Assembly (NCBI GenBank): GCA_018057825.1
Contig: JAGPCY010000014.1
Location: 62,001-126,000, forward strand
Source: Kofleriaceae bacterium
GTDB lineage: Bacteria; Myxococcota_A; Polyangia; Haliangiales; Haliangiaceae
Reading direction: 5' to 3'
DNA: 64,000 nt
Shown here: in pieces, positions 9,465 through 22,681 of the stretch
How the letters are laid out: every line of letters starts with the position of its first letter
Position numbering within the stretch: the stretch's first letter is position 1
Program-made: the position numbers and the translations under genes
Notes under the pieces: model-generated
What the model was told of the DNA's origin: nothing
Databases searched by the model: none
Seen by the model: the letters and a program-made list of their open reading frames with translations, nothing else

Positions 9465-9950
9465 CTACCGGGGCGGCGCGCGAGCGCGCGGGCGCGCGCG
9501 CAGCACGTCGTCGGGATCAATCGGCGGCGGCGGGAGCGGACGGAGCGGCGCCGCGGTGGCGCGGGCCGGCACGGTCGGTGGCGGCGGCTCGAGCACCGCG
9601 AGCCCGAGGTGGGCGGCGCCGGCGGCGGCGTGATCGAGGTGCGGCGCGGACACCGCGGGGCGATCGGGCTCGCGCCGGGGCGGGGCGCCGTGGTCGGCCG
9701 CCGCGTCCTCCTCCGAGAACTCATCCGCCAGGTCGTCGTGGCGGTGGGGCGCCGCGCCCGGGCCGTGGTCGTGGTCGTCGCTCGTCACCGTGACCGTGAC
9801 GGTCACGATCGTGCCGTCCGCGCGGTGCTCGTGGGCGTGATCGTGGTGGCCCAGGTGCAGGGCCGGCAAGATCAAGACCGCCAGGAGCCAGGCCACGCCG
9901 ATGGTCGCCGCGAGGCGACGTCGGCGCAGGGCAGGCGAGCGGGCGACCAT
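9465..9950 (-). CDS. Histidine-rich single-pass membrane protein
   Basis: This 161-residue protein has a basic N-terminus and a transmembrane segment (LAATIGVAWLLAVLILPALH). His clusters follow directly after it (HLGHHDHAHEH and DDHDHGPGAAPHRHDD). The second half is Pro/Ala-rich and probably disordered. The His clusters suggest metal binding at the membrane or in the periplasm. It is the first gene of the operon with the TonB receptor (60-bp gap), so it may sense, buffer or hand over the imported metal. Its upstream region is shared with the divergent AAA ATPase, and I saw no clear Fur or Zur box there. Confidence 0.78.
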   Translation of the reverse strand: MVARSPALRRRRLAATIGVAWLLAVLILPALHLGHHDHAHEHRADGTIVTVTVTVTSDDHDHGPGAAPHRHDDLADEFSEEDAAADHGAPPRREPDRPAVSAPHLDHAAAGAAHLGLAVLEPPPPTVPARATAAPLRPLPPPPIDPDDVLRARPRARAPPR

Positions 9951-10099
9951 GGAGCAGGTACGAGCCTACCCCATCGGCGGATCGATCGGCCGCCGGATCG
10001 CCCCGGCGGTCGCCGCGGCGCGGCCTCGGCGGGGCGGGGCGCCGGATCGAGCGACCGCGAGGCGTGGACCGCGGTCTCGCCGCACCGTAACGTAGTCGC

Positions 10100-12157
<2,058 letters not shown>

Positions 12158-12206
12158 CCGCGCGCCGCGACGGCAGCGGCGGCGACCGTGATAGCCTCGA
12201 CGCTCG

Positions 12207-12587
12207 ATGCGCACCTCCCTGCTCCTGCCCTGGATGGTCGCGGCGGCCGCGTGCGGCGGGCAACGTACGCCGGGCACCGCGGTCGTGCCGGCGCCAGCGC
12301 CGACCCCGACGAGCTTCGAAGGCGCGACCCGCACCTGGCAGGTCAATCACCAGTTCGACGACGTATGTACGATCGTCGACACCGCGGTGTGCGCCGACGG
12401 CGACGTCACCGCGTGCGAGGCAGCGAAGACCGCGCCCTACCCGTGCCCAGCCGAGGGCATCGCGACGAGCGCGCCGTGGAACGTGTACCAGCTCGGGGAG
12501 GGCTGCTGGTTGCACGGCGAGCCCCCGCAGTGCGACGACCACGGTTGCGCGCCGCCGGTCACGCGCAGCGTCGTCTGTCCGCCGTGA
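12207..12587 (+). CDS. Small lipoprotein
   Basis: This 126-residue protein has a lipoprotein signal (LPWMVAAAACGG). After a Pro-rich linker of about 15 residues there is a compact domain with eight cysteines (CTIVDTAVC, CPAEG, CWLHG, CDDHGC), probably disulfide-bonded. It lies 50 bp after the AAA ATPase gene on the same strand and may share its transcript. No family is recognised. Confidence 0.75.
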   Translation: MRTSLLLPWMVAAAACGGQRTPGTAVVPAPAPTPTSFEGATRTWQVNHQFDDVCTIVDTAVCADGDVTACEAAKTAPYPCPAEGIATSAPWNVYQLGEGCWLHGEPPQCDDHGCAPPVTRSVVCPP

Positions 12588-12617
12588 CGCGCGGGGGGGG
12601 GCGGGGACCTCGGGTGG

Positions 12618-13070
12618 CTACCGCGCCGGCGCGAACCGCCGCGCGATCCAGGCGTCGGCGTCGGTCTGGCCGTCGAGCCGCCAGCCCCAGTACTCGCGGG
12701 GCCCGGTCGGCGGATGGTCGATCACCAGCTTGTGGTCTGCGCGCTCGGGGCCGGTCATGCGGACGATGCGGTAGCTCGAGCGCGCCGACGCGCCGCTGCC
12801 CGGGAGGTGGAACTCGAGCTCGCCGTCGTCGGCCTCGTAGAAGAACAGCTCGAAGTCGCCCTTCCACACCGTGCGCCGCTGCAGCACGCCGCTGCCGGCG
12901 CGATCGAACAGCGCGAGCTGGAAGCGATCGGTCGGCGAGGACGGCGCGCGATCGAGCCAGATCCGCTCGTGGAGGATGGCCTCGGCGCGGTCGGGCGGCA
13001 GCGGCTTGGGCGATGGCGCGTCGCGGGCGCAGGCCCCGCAGGCGAGGGCGACGAGGACGGCGGTGCGCAT
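12618..13070 (-). CDS. Small lipoprotein behind the desaturase
   Basis: This 150-residue protein has a short lipoprotein signal (MRTAVLVALACGACA). The mature part holds FELFFYEADDGELEFHLPG and WGWRLDGQTDADAWIARRF, which look like a small beta/alpha domain. It starts 7 bp after the stop of the desaturase gene, so the two are probably one transcript. No function is assigned. A run of eight or more G lies in the 30 bp between it and the convergent lipoprotein gene. Confidence 0.75.
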   Translation of the reverse strand: MRTAVLVALACGACARDAPSPKPLPPDRAEAILHERIWLDRAPSSPTDRFQLALFDRAGSGVLQRRTVWKGDFELFFYEADDGELEFHLPGSGASARSSYRIVRMTGPERADHKLVIDHPPTGPREYWGWRLDGQTDADAWIARRFAPAR

Positions 13071-13077
13071 GCCGCGA

Positions 13078-14454
13078 CTATACGCCCGGCGCGGCGCCAG
13101 CGCCGGCGGCCTCGAGGGCGGGCTCGGCCACCGGGGCGGCCTCGGTCGACGCCCGCGACGGCTGCCGCCCGAGGTCGTGGAGGTGGGCGACGCATCGGGC
13201 CAGGGCCGCTGCGTAGCCGCCGCAGTCGCGGTAGACGAGGCCGAACTCGGCGCAGGTCGCGCGCACCACCGGCGAGATGGTCGGGTACAGGTAGATCGAC
13301 ATGCTCGGGAACAGGTGGTGCTCGAGCTGATGGTTGAGGCCGCCGGAGATCCAGTTGGTCCAGCGCGCGCCCGAACCCCAGTTGGCGCTGGCCTGCACCT
13401 GCTGCACCGCCCAGTGGGCGCCGGGGGTCGGCACCAGGTCGGCCTGCAGGTGGTTCACGATGAAGATGCCTTCCATGTAGTAGGCGCCGACGGCCATCAT
13501 CACCAAGGTCGTGGCCAGGCCGTGGAGCGGCCCGAGCAGGACCACCGGCACGACGACGTGCATCGCCGCCCACAGGGCCTTGCCGACGAGGACCTGGACC
13601 CAGGCCGCGCGGGGGACGTGAAACCCGACGTGGTTGACCCGGCCGCGGACGAGGTAGACGAGGTCGGAGACCAGCCACTTCACCAGGCCGACGCTGATGC
13701 CGACGGCCAGGATCGCGACCTGGAACCGGTGCCACGGGCGCCGCGGCAGCGCCGGATGGAAGCGCAGGAGCGGGTAGCCGATCTCGGCGTCGTTGTCGGC
13801 GCCCGCCACGTTGGGCTGGCCGTGGTGCGAGACCTGATGGGCGTAGCGCCACACCAGACTCGACCCGCCGATCACGTCCATGATCCCGCCGACCGCGCGC
13901 GCGCCGCGGCCGCGGCGACCGAGGGCGGCGTGGTTGCCGCTGTGCATGACGAAGCCCAGGCGCGCGATCAGGATCCCGCCGAGCACCGCGGCCACATACG
14001 AGCCGGCGCTCACCCGCCAGGCCCAGGCGCCGACGAACAGCGCGAGCAGCACGATCGCCTCGAGCCCGAGCCACCAGCCGCCGCTGTGGTGGTCGAGGCC
14101 GCGGGCGCGCAGGTGGGCGTCGACCCGGGTGCGCACCGCGGTGAAGAACGCGGGATCGCCATACGGCGTCTGCTCGTCGGGAGCCAGGGTGCCGACCACG
14201 GTGCCGCGGGCGGCCAGGGCCTTGCGGGCGCGGTCGAGGCCCGGCCCCGGGTGGTACGCCTCGAACAGCGTGGTCGTCGGGCGCCCGGCCCCGAGGGTCA
14301 GGAGCCCACCGCCGGGGTGGCGCGGCGCGAAGCTGCTGACGTCGTAGACCTGGCCTTCGACCTCGATCCAGTAGCTGCCGTCCTGGCCGCCATGGCGGGC
14401 GAGCTCAGCGAGCGTGATCCGGCGCGGGGGGACGGGGAGGGCAGACGCAGACAC
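13078..14454 (-). CDS. Cytochrome-b5-fused front-end fatty acid desaturase
   Basis: This is a 458-residue membrane enzyme. An N-terminal cytochrome b5 domain has heme ligands in HPGG (46-49) and YHP (His68). The desaturase domain follows, with three His boxes: HSGNH (171-175), HQVSHH (206-211) and QLEHH (376-380). The Gln in the last box and the b5 fusion define front-end (delta-5/delta-6 type) desaturases that act between an existing double bond and the carboxyl end. Several hydrophobic segments match the family's membrane layout. The regiospecificity cannot be told from sequence. A hexamer array lies 80 bp upstream of its ATG. Confidence 0.93.
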   Translation of the reverse strand: MSASALPVPPRRITLAELARHGGQDGSYWIEVEGQVYDVSSFAPRHPGGGLLTLGAGRPTTTLFEAYHPGPGLDRARKALAARGTVVGTLAPDEQTPYGDPAFFTAVRTRVDAHLRARGLDHHSGGWWLGLEAIVLLALFVGAWAWRVSAGSYVAAVLGGILIARLGFVMHSGNHAALGRRGRGARAVGGIMDVIGGSSLVWRYAHQVSHHGQPNVAGADNDAEIGYPLLRFHPALPRRPWHRFQVAILAVGISVGLVKWLVSDLVYLVRGRVNHVGFHVPRAAWVQVLVGKALWAAMHVVVPVVLLGPLHGLATTLVMMAVGAYYMEGIFIVNHLQADLVPTPGAHWAVQQVQASANWGSGARWTNWISGGLNHQLEHHLFPSMSIYLYPTISPVVRATCAEFGLVYRDCGGYAAALARCVAHLHDLGRQPSRASTEAAPVAEPALEAAGAGAAPGV

Positions 14455-14534
14455 CGGGGCACGCTAGCCGCAGGCCCGGCGGGTCGATGTCACGGTCTGG
14501 TCAGCCCTTCATCATCGACCGGTGGTCCCGGCGC

Positions 14535-14686
14535 GAGGCGGAGACCGAGACCGAGACCGAGACCGAGGCGGAGACCGAGACCGAGACCGAGGCGGAGACT
14601 GAGACCGAGACCGAGACCGAGGCCGAGACCGAGACGGAGGCCGAGACCGAGACCGAGGCGGAGGCGGAGGCGGAGACCGAGACCGA
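14535..14686. repeat. GAGACC/GAGGCG hexamer array C
   Basis: This is about 25 units of GAGACC, with GAGGCC, GAGGCG and GAGACT variants on the plus strand. On the minus strand, the direction of both flanking genes, it reads GGTCTC/CGCCTC. It begins 10 bp after the stop of the lipoprotein gene at 14696 and ends 80 bp before the desaturase start. It fills nearly the whole intergenic space. Confidence 0.92.
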
Positions 14687-14695
14687 TCGACTAGG

Positions 14696-15418
14696 TCACG
14701 GCTTCAAGGCCTGGGCCCGCGACCACACCACCGCCGCGGTGACGTCGTCGTCGGCGCGCACGGTCACCACCACCGCGCCGCCCGCGGTCGCGACCGCCAG
14801 GTGGGTGGCGCGCAGCGTGGTCGGGTCGTAGGGCATGTACGTCGCCGGGTAGCCGAGCGACGCGGCCCGCGCGCGGTGACACAGGAGCGCCTCGCGCATC
14901 CACTCGACGGTGAGGCCGCGGACGGGGCGGAAGGTGATCTGGGCGCCGGCCAGCGCGTCGCCCTCGCGGTAGGGCTCGACCGAGGCGACGTCGGTGCGGT
15001 GGTAGAACGGCGTGTGGGTCAGCTCGTCCTCGGGCATGATCGCGCAGAAGGTGCGCTCGACGTCGGCCAAGGTGCGCGCGGTTGCGCGGTGGGCGCGGGC
15101 CTCGGCGCGCAGGCGCTCGGCCTCGGCCCGGTGGGCGGCGCTGGCGTCGCGCTCGACGCTCCAGCACGGCACCCAGCGGGTCACCGGTTCGCCGCCGGTC
15201 TGGGTCTGATCCGACAGCGCCCGATCGCCGCAGGCGTAGCCCTCGTAGCCCGAGCGCGCGGCCTCGGCGGCGGCCTGCTCGTGGGCGGCGGCCTCCTGCT
15301 CGTGGCGCGCGGCCTCGCGCAGGTGCTCGCTCGCGCTCTTGGGGGGCTCGGGTTGCGGCCGCGGGGTCGCACACGCGGCGACGCCGACGAGGACGACGGA
15401 CAAGATGGCGGTGCGCAT
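14696..15418 (-). CDS. Lipoprotein with Ala/Glu-rich helical segment
   Basis: The ATG at 15418 gives a lipoprotein signal (MRTAILSVVLVGVAACATP). The 240-residue product has a long charged helix (SEHLREAARHEQEAAAHEQA, then HRAEAERLRAEARAHRAT), likely coiled-coil. A C-terminal domain contains YREGDALAGAQITFRPVRGL. This looks like a periplasmic, membrane-anchored protein. No family is recognised. It is divergent from ftsQ across about 150 bp. Confidence 0.78.
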   Translation of the reverse strand: MRTAILSVVLVGVAACATPRPQPEPPKSASEHLREAARHEQEAAAHEQAAAEAARSGYEGYACGDRALSDQTQTGGEPVTRWVPCWSVERDASAAHRAEAERLRAEARAHRATARTLADVERTFCAIMPEDELTHTPFYHRTDVASVEPYREGDALAGAQITFRPVRGLTVEWMREALLCHRARAASLGYPATYMPYDPTTLRATHLAVATAGGAVVVTVRADDDVTAAVVWSRAQALKP

Positions 15419-15569
15419 GCCCGTCGATACTGCATAGGCGGGGCCAGACCCCGACCGAGGGTGGTTCGCTACTGAACACCCGTCCCGGGAGAGATCCGGA
15501 GTGATGGCATTTCGATCGGCGGCGCGGTCGAAAAATTGCCCGCGCGATCCACGCGTGCGTATTTCGCCC

Positions 15570-16484
15570 ATGATGGATCGATCCCGGCCGAGGGGCGGCG
15601 CCAGCCGCGTCGACGAGGCCCGCGTCCCGCGGGTGTCGCGGCTGACCTTGCGTCCGCCGCGCGGCAACCGCCGCGTGCGGACGCCGCTGCGCGAGCGCCT
15701 GCCGGCGCCCAAGCAGGTGGTCGACGCCTGCGGTCGGGCCCTGCGGCGGGCCGCGCCGGCGATCGGGATCGCCGCGGTGATCGCCGGCGTCGCGGGCGCT
15801 GGCTACGCCGGCTACCGCTGGCTCACCACCTCGCCGCGCTTCGCCGTCGCGACCGTCGAGGTCCACGGTGAGGCCGCGTTGACCGAGGACGAGATCCGGT
15901 CGCGCCTGCCGTTCGCGCTGGGCGACAACATCTTCCGCCTCGACACCGACGCCGCCGAGGCTGCGCTGGCCGCCGAGCCGTGGATCGCCACCGTCGCGGT
16001 CCGCCGCAAGCTGCCGCGCACCGTGGTCGTCGACGTCACCGAGCGCCGCCCGGCCGCGGTGATCTCGGCCGACGGGCTGTACCTGGCCGACGCCTCGGGC
16101 GCGCCGTTCAAGCGCGTCGACCTGGCGCGCGGCGAGGGTCGCGACCTGCCGGTCATCTCGGGCATCAACCGCGAGCTGTTCGCTGCGGCGCCGACCGAGG
16201 CCACCGCGCGGACCCGCGCCGGCCTCGCGGTGCTGGCGGCCTGGGGCCAGACCCGGCCCAAGGCCGGCGAGGTCCGGGTCGAGCCCAGCGGCACCACGCT
16301 CTACACCTACGACGACGCGATCGCGGTGCGCCTGGGCGCCGCCGATCCGGCCGCGCTGCCGGGCCGCCTGGCCCGCTTCGACGCGGTGTGGGCCGCGCTG
16401 TCGCCCGACGAGCGCCGCCGCCTGCGCGCCCTGCGCCTCGACAACGCCGCCCGCCCCGACCTCGTCACCGTCTCGTTCGACTGA
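15570..16484 (+). CDS. ftsQ: Cell division protein FtsQ
   Basis: This is a single-pass inner-membrane divisome protein. A basic cytoplasmic tail is followed by a transmembrane helix (IGIAAVIAGVAGAGYAGYRW). Next comes a POTRA domain (FAVATVEVHGEAALTEDEIR), then RKLPRTVVVDVTERRPAAVI and YLADASGAPFK, as in FtsQ/DivIB. It lies 22 bp before ftsA. The start is one of two adjacent ATGs at 15570/15573; the frame is open back to 15501. The usual mur and ddl genes upstream in the division cluster are absent here. Confidence 0.92.
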   Translation: MMDRSRPRGGASRVDEARVPRVSRLTLRPPRGNRRVRTPLRERLPAPKQVVDACGRALRRAAPAIGIAAVIAGVAGAGYAGYRWLTTSPRFAVATVEVHGEAALTEDEIRSRLPFALGDNIFRLDTDAAEAALAAEPWIATVAVRRKLPRTVVVDVTERRPAAVISADGLYLADASGAPFKRVDLARGEGRDLPVISGINRELFAAAPTEATARTRAGLAVLAAWGQTRPKAGEVRVEPSGTTLYTYDDAIAVRLGAADPAALPGRLARFDAVWAALSPDERRRLRALRLDNAARPDLVTVSFD

Positions 16485-16506
16485 TCCGCGAGGACCCGAG
16501 CACACC

Positions 16507-17742
<1,236 letters not shown>

Positions 17743-17876
17743 CCGCGCGGCGCCCCGGCGCCGGCGTGATCCGCCGAGCCGATCCGGATCGCAAACATTC
17801 TCACCGCGCTGCCACGAAAAAGTTGCCCCAGCAGATCCCGCCCTTTCATATGGGCTTACCAAACGGGAGAGATCAC

Positions 17877-19289
<1,413 letters not shown>

Positions 19290-19314
19290 GGCCGCCCTCG
19301 GCGCGACGTCACCG

Positions 19315-19334
19315 CGGCGGCCATCGGGCCGCCG
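19315..19334. terminator. Bidirectional hairpin after ftsZ
   Basis: A perfect 8-bp stem (CGGCGGCC / GGCCGCCG) with an ATCG loop lies 26 bp after the ftsZ stop and 43 bp from the stop of the convergent barrel gene. There is no T-run, so this is only a possible transcription stop for both genes. Confidence 0.4.
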
Positions 19335-19376
19335 TCGCAGGTTTGGGACCGCGCGTCGGACCGCGCGCGAGGACGA

Positions 19377-20138
19377 TCACCAGGTGAAGGCGATCGTCGA
19401 CGTGACCAGGAGCGCGGTGTTGCGGCTCGGTGCGCTCGGCATGGTCGGCGCGGCGGTGGTGCAGGTCGGGCCGCGGCACAAGACGGTCTCGTCGGGCAGG
19501 TGGCTCGGCGTCGCGGTGAGCTGCCAGCCGAGCTGCCAGCCGATCCGGTTGGGGAAGCCGAGGGGCTTCTCGAGCCGGTGATCGAGGTTGAGGCCAAACC
19601 CGACCACGCCGATCGAGGCGACGCTGTCGATCGGGGTCAGTCGCGCCGGCTCGGTGGCCGACGGTCGGCTCCAGCGATGCCACTGCCGCGCGGCGCCGGC
19701 CTCCGCGTAGAGCGCGAGCATCGAGTTGGCGCCGACCGCGTGGGGGCCGAACCGGATCACGTCGACCCGCGCCATCACGCCCAGGCGATGGGCGCTGCCG
19801 TAGCGCAGGCTCGACGGCCCGGGCTCCGACAGATCGAGGTACAGGTAGTCGGCCTCGAGGGTGTAGCGATCGAAGCGCGGCCCGACCGCGATCGCTGCGC
19901 CGAGCGCGGTGTACTGCTTGTCGTCATGGATCAGGTGGCCGACCGCGCTGCCGAAGCGCAGGTTGGCGCCGGTGGTGTCGTGGGGCGCGTAGGGATCGTC
20001 GACCCAGCGCGGCTCGGGCGCGACCGCGGGTGGCGGTTGCGCCACGGCCAGGCCGGTACCTGTGACTGCCAGCAACAGCGATGATGTGATCCATGGACCG
20101 ACCGTCCCGAGTCGATCCCGCGACTTGGCTCTGCGCAT
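19377..20138 (-). CDS. Predicted outer-membrane beta-barrel protein
   Basis: The start is the ATG at 20138, preceded by GGAGA; the frame is open to 20174. The 253-residue product has a signal peptide (SSLLLAVTGTGLAVAQP) and alternating strands such as YTLEADYLYLDLS and MARVDVIRFGPHAVG. It ends in the aromatic residue typical of outer-membrane barrels (STIAFTW). Length and strand count suggest an eight-to-ten-stranded barrel. No substrate is suggested by the neighbours. It diverges from the lipoprotein gene at 20228. Confidence 0.75.
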   Translation of the reverse strand: MRRAKSRDRLGTVGPWITSSLLLAVTGTGLAVAQPPPAVAPEPRWVDDPYAPHDTTGANLRFGSAVGHLIHDDKQYTALGAAIAVGPRFDRYTLEADYLYLDLSEPGPSSLRYGSAHRLGVMARVDVIRFGPHAVGANSMLALYAEAGAARQWHRWSRPSATEPARLTPIDSVASIGVVGFGLNLDHRLEKPLGFPNRIGWQLGWQLTATPSHLPDETVLCRGPTCTTAAPTMPSAPSRNTALLVTSTIAFTW

Positions 20139-20227
20139 CGGACGTCTCCGCGCGGTTTGGTGTTTGTTATGCACGGTCTGCGCCGGGGAGTTGCCCGGTC
20201 GGGCCCGGCTGGTACCTTCGGCCGGTG

Positions 20228-20854
20228 ATGCACGGGAGCCAACGGATCTGCGCGGCGCTGGTGGCGACCGCGCTCGCCTCGGGATGTGCGGTCACCCGCA
20301 ATCAGCGGACCGGCCTGGTCGTGACCGGCGCGGTCGTGACCGCGGCGACCGCGGCGTGGGCGGTGTCGTTCATGCTGCAGGAGTGCGACTCGGCCGGGGC
20401 CGGCTCGTCGCAGCAGTGCGAGGACGATCGCATCAGCAACCGCAACACCGTGGCCACGGTGTCGCTGATCGCGCTGGGCGCGACGATCGTCGCCCAGCTC
20501 TTGCCGGTCTCGAACCCCGAGCGGCCACCGCCGCCGCCGGTGGCGATCGCCCCGCCGCCGCCGCCGCCGCTGTCGGCGATCGACCTCCACGACCCGGTGG
20601 CGGTCAAGCTGGCCGCCCAGGCCCGCGAGTTCGCGGCCGCCGGTCGGTGCAACGAGGCCTACGGCAGCCTCAAGGCCCTGACGGCGATCGATCGCGGCCT
20701 GGCCGATCAGCTCCGGTCGTGGGACCCGGCGGTGTCGCGCTGCCAGAAGGCGTCGGACGCCGCCGCGGCCGGCGCGGTGACGACCCCGTCGGTCGGCGTC
20801 ACGATCGAGGGCGCGCCCGGCTCGACCGCGCCGCCGCCGTCGCCGTCACCGTGA
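20228..20854 (+). CDS. Lipoprotein with a membrane-like segment and Pro-rich linker
   Basis: The ATG at 20228 yields a lipoprotein signal (LVATALASGCAVT). The mature 190 residues include a hydrophobic stretch (VVTGAVVTAATAAWAVSFML), a second one (TVATVSLIALGATIVAQLL), a Pro-rich linker and a helical domain around CNEAYGSLKALTAID. This organisation is common in myxobacterial lipoproteins of unknown role. Its 3' end overlaps the convergent aroE gene by 9 bp. Confidence 0.75.
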   Translation: MHGSQRICAALVATALASGCAVTRNQRTGLVVTGAVVTAATAAWAVSFMLQECDSAGAGSSQQCEDDRISNRNTVATVSLIALGATIVAQLLPVSNPERPPPPPVAIAPPPPPPLSAIDLHDPVAVKLAAQAREFAAAGRCNEAYGSLKALTAIDRGLADQLRSWDPAVSRCQKASDAAAAGAVTTPSVGVTIEGAPGSTAPPPSPSP

Positions 20855-21649
20855 GGCGTCGAGGGCCGCGGCCATCGCGGCCGTCGGCGCGGCGACCCCG
20901 GTCCACAGCGTGAACGCCCGGGCCGCCTGGTAGACGAGCATAGCGCGGCCGTCGACGGTGCGGTGGCCGCGGGCGGCGGCCGCGGTCAGGAACCGCGTCG
21001 GGCGATGGTAGATGAGGGACGCCACCGCCGCGGTCGGGGCGAGCGCGGCCCACGGCATCGCCGCGGCCAGGGCGGCGTCGGCGGCGTCGTCGAGGCCGGC
21101 CGAGGTGGCGTCGACCACCAGCGCGGCGTCGCCCAGGTGAGCCGGCAGCGCGGTCCACGGCGCCGCGGCGGTCCAGGTCACCGCCTCGGGGCGACGGGCG
21201 AAGACCGCGGTCGTCAGGCCGGCGGCGCCCAGGCCGGCGGCGACCGCGCGCGCGGCACCGCCCCCGCCGAGCACGATCGCGGCCCCGGCCAGCGGCACCG
21301 CGGCGGCGCGCAGGCCATCGACGAAGCCGTCGACGTCGGTGTTGTGGCCGTGGACCGCCCCGTCGACGAAGACCAGGCAGTTGACCGCGCCGACCGCGGC
21401 GGCCAGCGGGCTGAGCTGGTCGCAGGCCGCGACCACCGTCTGCTTGTGCGGCACGGTGACGCTGGCGCCCAGCGCGTCGACGGCGGCCAGGCCGCGCACC
21501 GCCGCGAGGAGCCGAGCGGGAGGATCGGGCGGCACCGCGCACGGCACCATGACTGCGTCGAGGCCGACCGCGGCGAAGGCGGCGTCGTGGAGGACCGGGC
21601 TCTTCGAGTGCGCGATCGGCCAGCCGAGGACCGCGGTCAGGTGACGCAT
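20846..21649 (-). CDS. aroE: Shikimate dehydrogenase
   Basis: This 267-residue enzyme makes shikimate from 3-dehydroshikimate with NADPH in aromatic amino acid synthesis. The N-terminal domain shows GWPIAHSKSPVLHD (substrate), VTVPHKQ (catalytic Lys) and HNTDVDGF (catalytic Asp). The Rossmann part has VLGGGGAARAVAAGL. I use the ATG at 21649, which overlaps the stop of the upstream gene (TGATG); a GTG lies one codon earlier. It is co-transcribed with the degenerate GGDEF gene, an unusual partner. Confidence 0.94.
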   Translation of the reverse strand: MRHLTAVLGWPIAHSKSPVLHDAAFAAVGLDAVMVPCAVPPDPPARLLAAVRGLAAVDALGASVTVPHKQTVVAACDQLSPLAAAVGAVNCLVFVDGAVHGHNTDVDGFVDGLRAAAVPLAGAAIVLGGGGAARAVAAGLGAAGLTTAVFARRPEAVTWTAAAPWTALPAHLGDAALVVDATSAGLDDAADAALAAAMPWAALAPTAAVASLIYHRPTRFLTAAAARGHRTVDGRAMLVYQAARAFTLWTGVAAPTAAMAAALDASR

Positions 21650-22662
21650 CACGCCACCACCACCGGCGTCGGGCCTCGCTCGGCGGCGCGCAGCGCGGCC
21701 GCGGCCTCGCGCATGAGGGCGGCCAAGGACAGCGGCGCCCCGCCGGCCACGCCGGCGACTCCGGCCACCGCGGCCAGGCCGGTGGCCTCGACCGCGGCGC
21801 GCGCCCGCTCGGCGACCAGCGTGGCCCCGGCGGCGTCGGTGTACGGCAAGAGCACGAGCACGCGATCGCCGGCGATCTCGACCGGCAGATCGATGTCGCG
21901 GACCGCCGCGGTCAAGGTCGCCATCGCCTGGCTGCGGCGATCACCGTCGAGGGCGCCGCCGCCGCGCGCGCCGACCTTCAGCATGCACACCGCCAGCGCG
22001 TAGCCGTAGCGGCGGGCCCGCTTGACCTCGAGCTCGAGGGCGCGCTGGAAGAACTCGATCGGCTGGAGGCCGGTCGCCGGGTCGGCCTGGGCCAGGCGAT
22101 CGAGGCGCTCGCGCAGCCGGCGCTCGTTGCCGCGCGCGGCCAGCGCGGCGCGGCGCTCCTCGGCCAGCTTGGCCGCGGCGAACAGCACCGGCCCGAGTCG
22201 CTCGACGTCGTGGGGGCGAAGCGCGACCAGATCGGCGCCGGCGGCGTGGGCCCGCTCGGCGGCCGCGAGCCCGGCGCCGGCGACCGCCGCGATCGAAACC
22301 GGACGGCGCGGCTCGAGGGCGCGGGCGGCGTCGAGGATCGCGGCGCCGGCGGGCAGGCCAACCAGGACGACATCGGGCGCGGCGTCGGCGACCAGGCGGC
22401 GGTTGATCTCGGCGATCGCGGTGGCGCCGACCGCGGCGTACGCGACCGCGAAGCCCTGGGCGACCACCGCGGCTCGGGCCGCGGCCAGGGCCTCGGCGGT
22501 GGCCTCGTGCAGCGCGACCCGCGCCGTCGGCAGCGGCGGCAGCGGCGCGACCTCGACCACCTGGGCGTCGTCGATCGGCTCGGCGCTCGCGGCGCGCGGC
22601 CGCGACGGCGCGCGCCGAACCCGACCGGCCTGGGACCCTGGGCGGCGCGGGCGTTCGACCAT
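21649..22662 (-). CDS. Degenerate receiver plus GGDEF-like protein
   Basis: In this 337-residue protein, residues ~45-165 look like a response-regulator receiver, but the phosphate-accepting Asp is missing (PDVVLVGLPAG). A helical linker leads to a GGDEF-type fold (ADPATGLQPIEFFQRALELE and RYGYALAVCMLKV). Its signature loop reads AGDRVLVLLP rather than GG(D/E)EF, so it should not make cyclic di-GMP. The C-terminus is Ala-rich. It is probably a protein-interaction or sensing module. It precedes aroE with a 1-bp overlap and follows xseA by 19 bp, so it sits in a three-gene minus-strand unit. Confidence 0.72.
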   Translation of the reverse strand: MVERPRRPGSQAGRVRRAPSRPRAASAEPIDDAQVVEVAPLPPLPTARVALHEATAEALAAARAAVVAQGFAVAYAAVGATAIAEINRRLVADAAPDVVLVGLPAGAAILDAARALEPRRPVSIAAVAGAGLAAAERAHAAGADLVALRPHDVERLGPVLFAAAKLAEERRAALAARGNERRLRERLDRLAQADPATGLQPIEFFQRALELEVKRARRYGYALAVCMLKVGARGGGALDGDRRSQAMATLTAAVRDIDLPVEIAGDRVLVLLPYTDAAGATLVAERARAAVEATGLAAVAGVAGVAGGAPLSLAALMREAAAALRAAERGPTPVVVA

Positions 22663-22681
22663 CGCCCGCGACCCTAACAGA

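Noticed and set aside
20846-20854. Overlap of convergent aroE and lipoprotein genes as a regulatory device
   Set aside because: A 9-bp convergent overlap is common in compact genomes and shows nothing specific.
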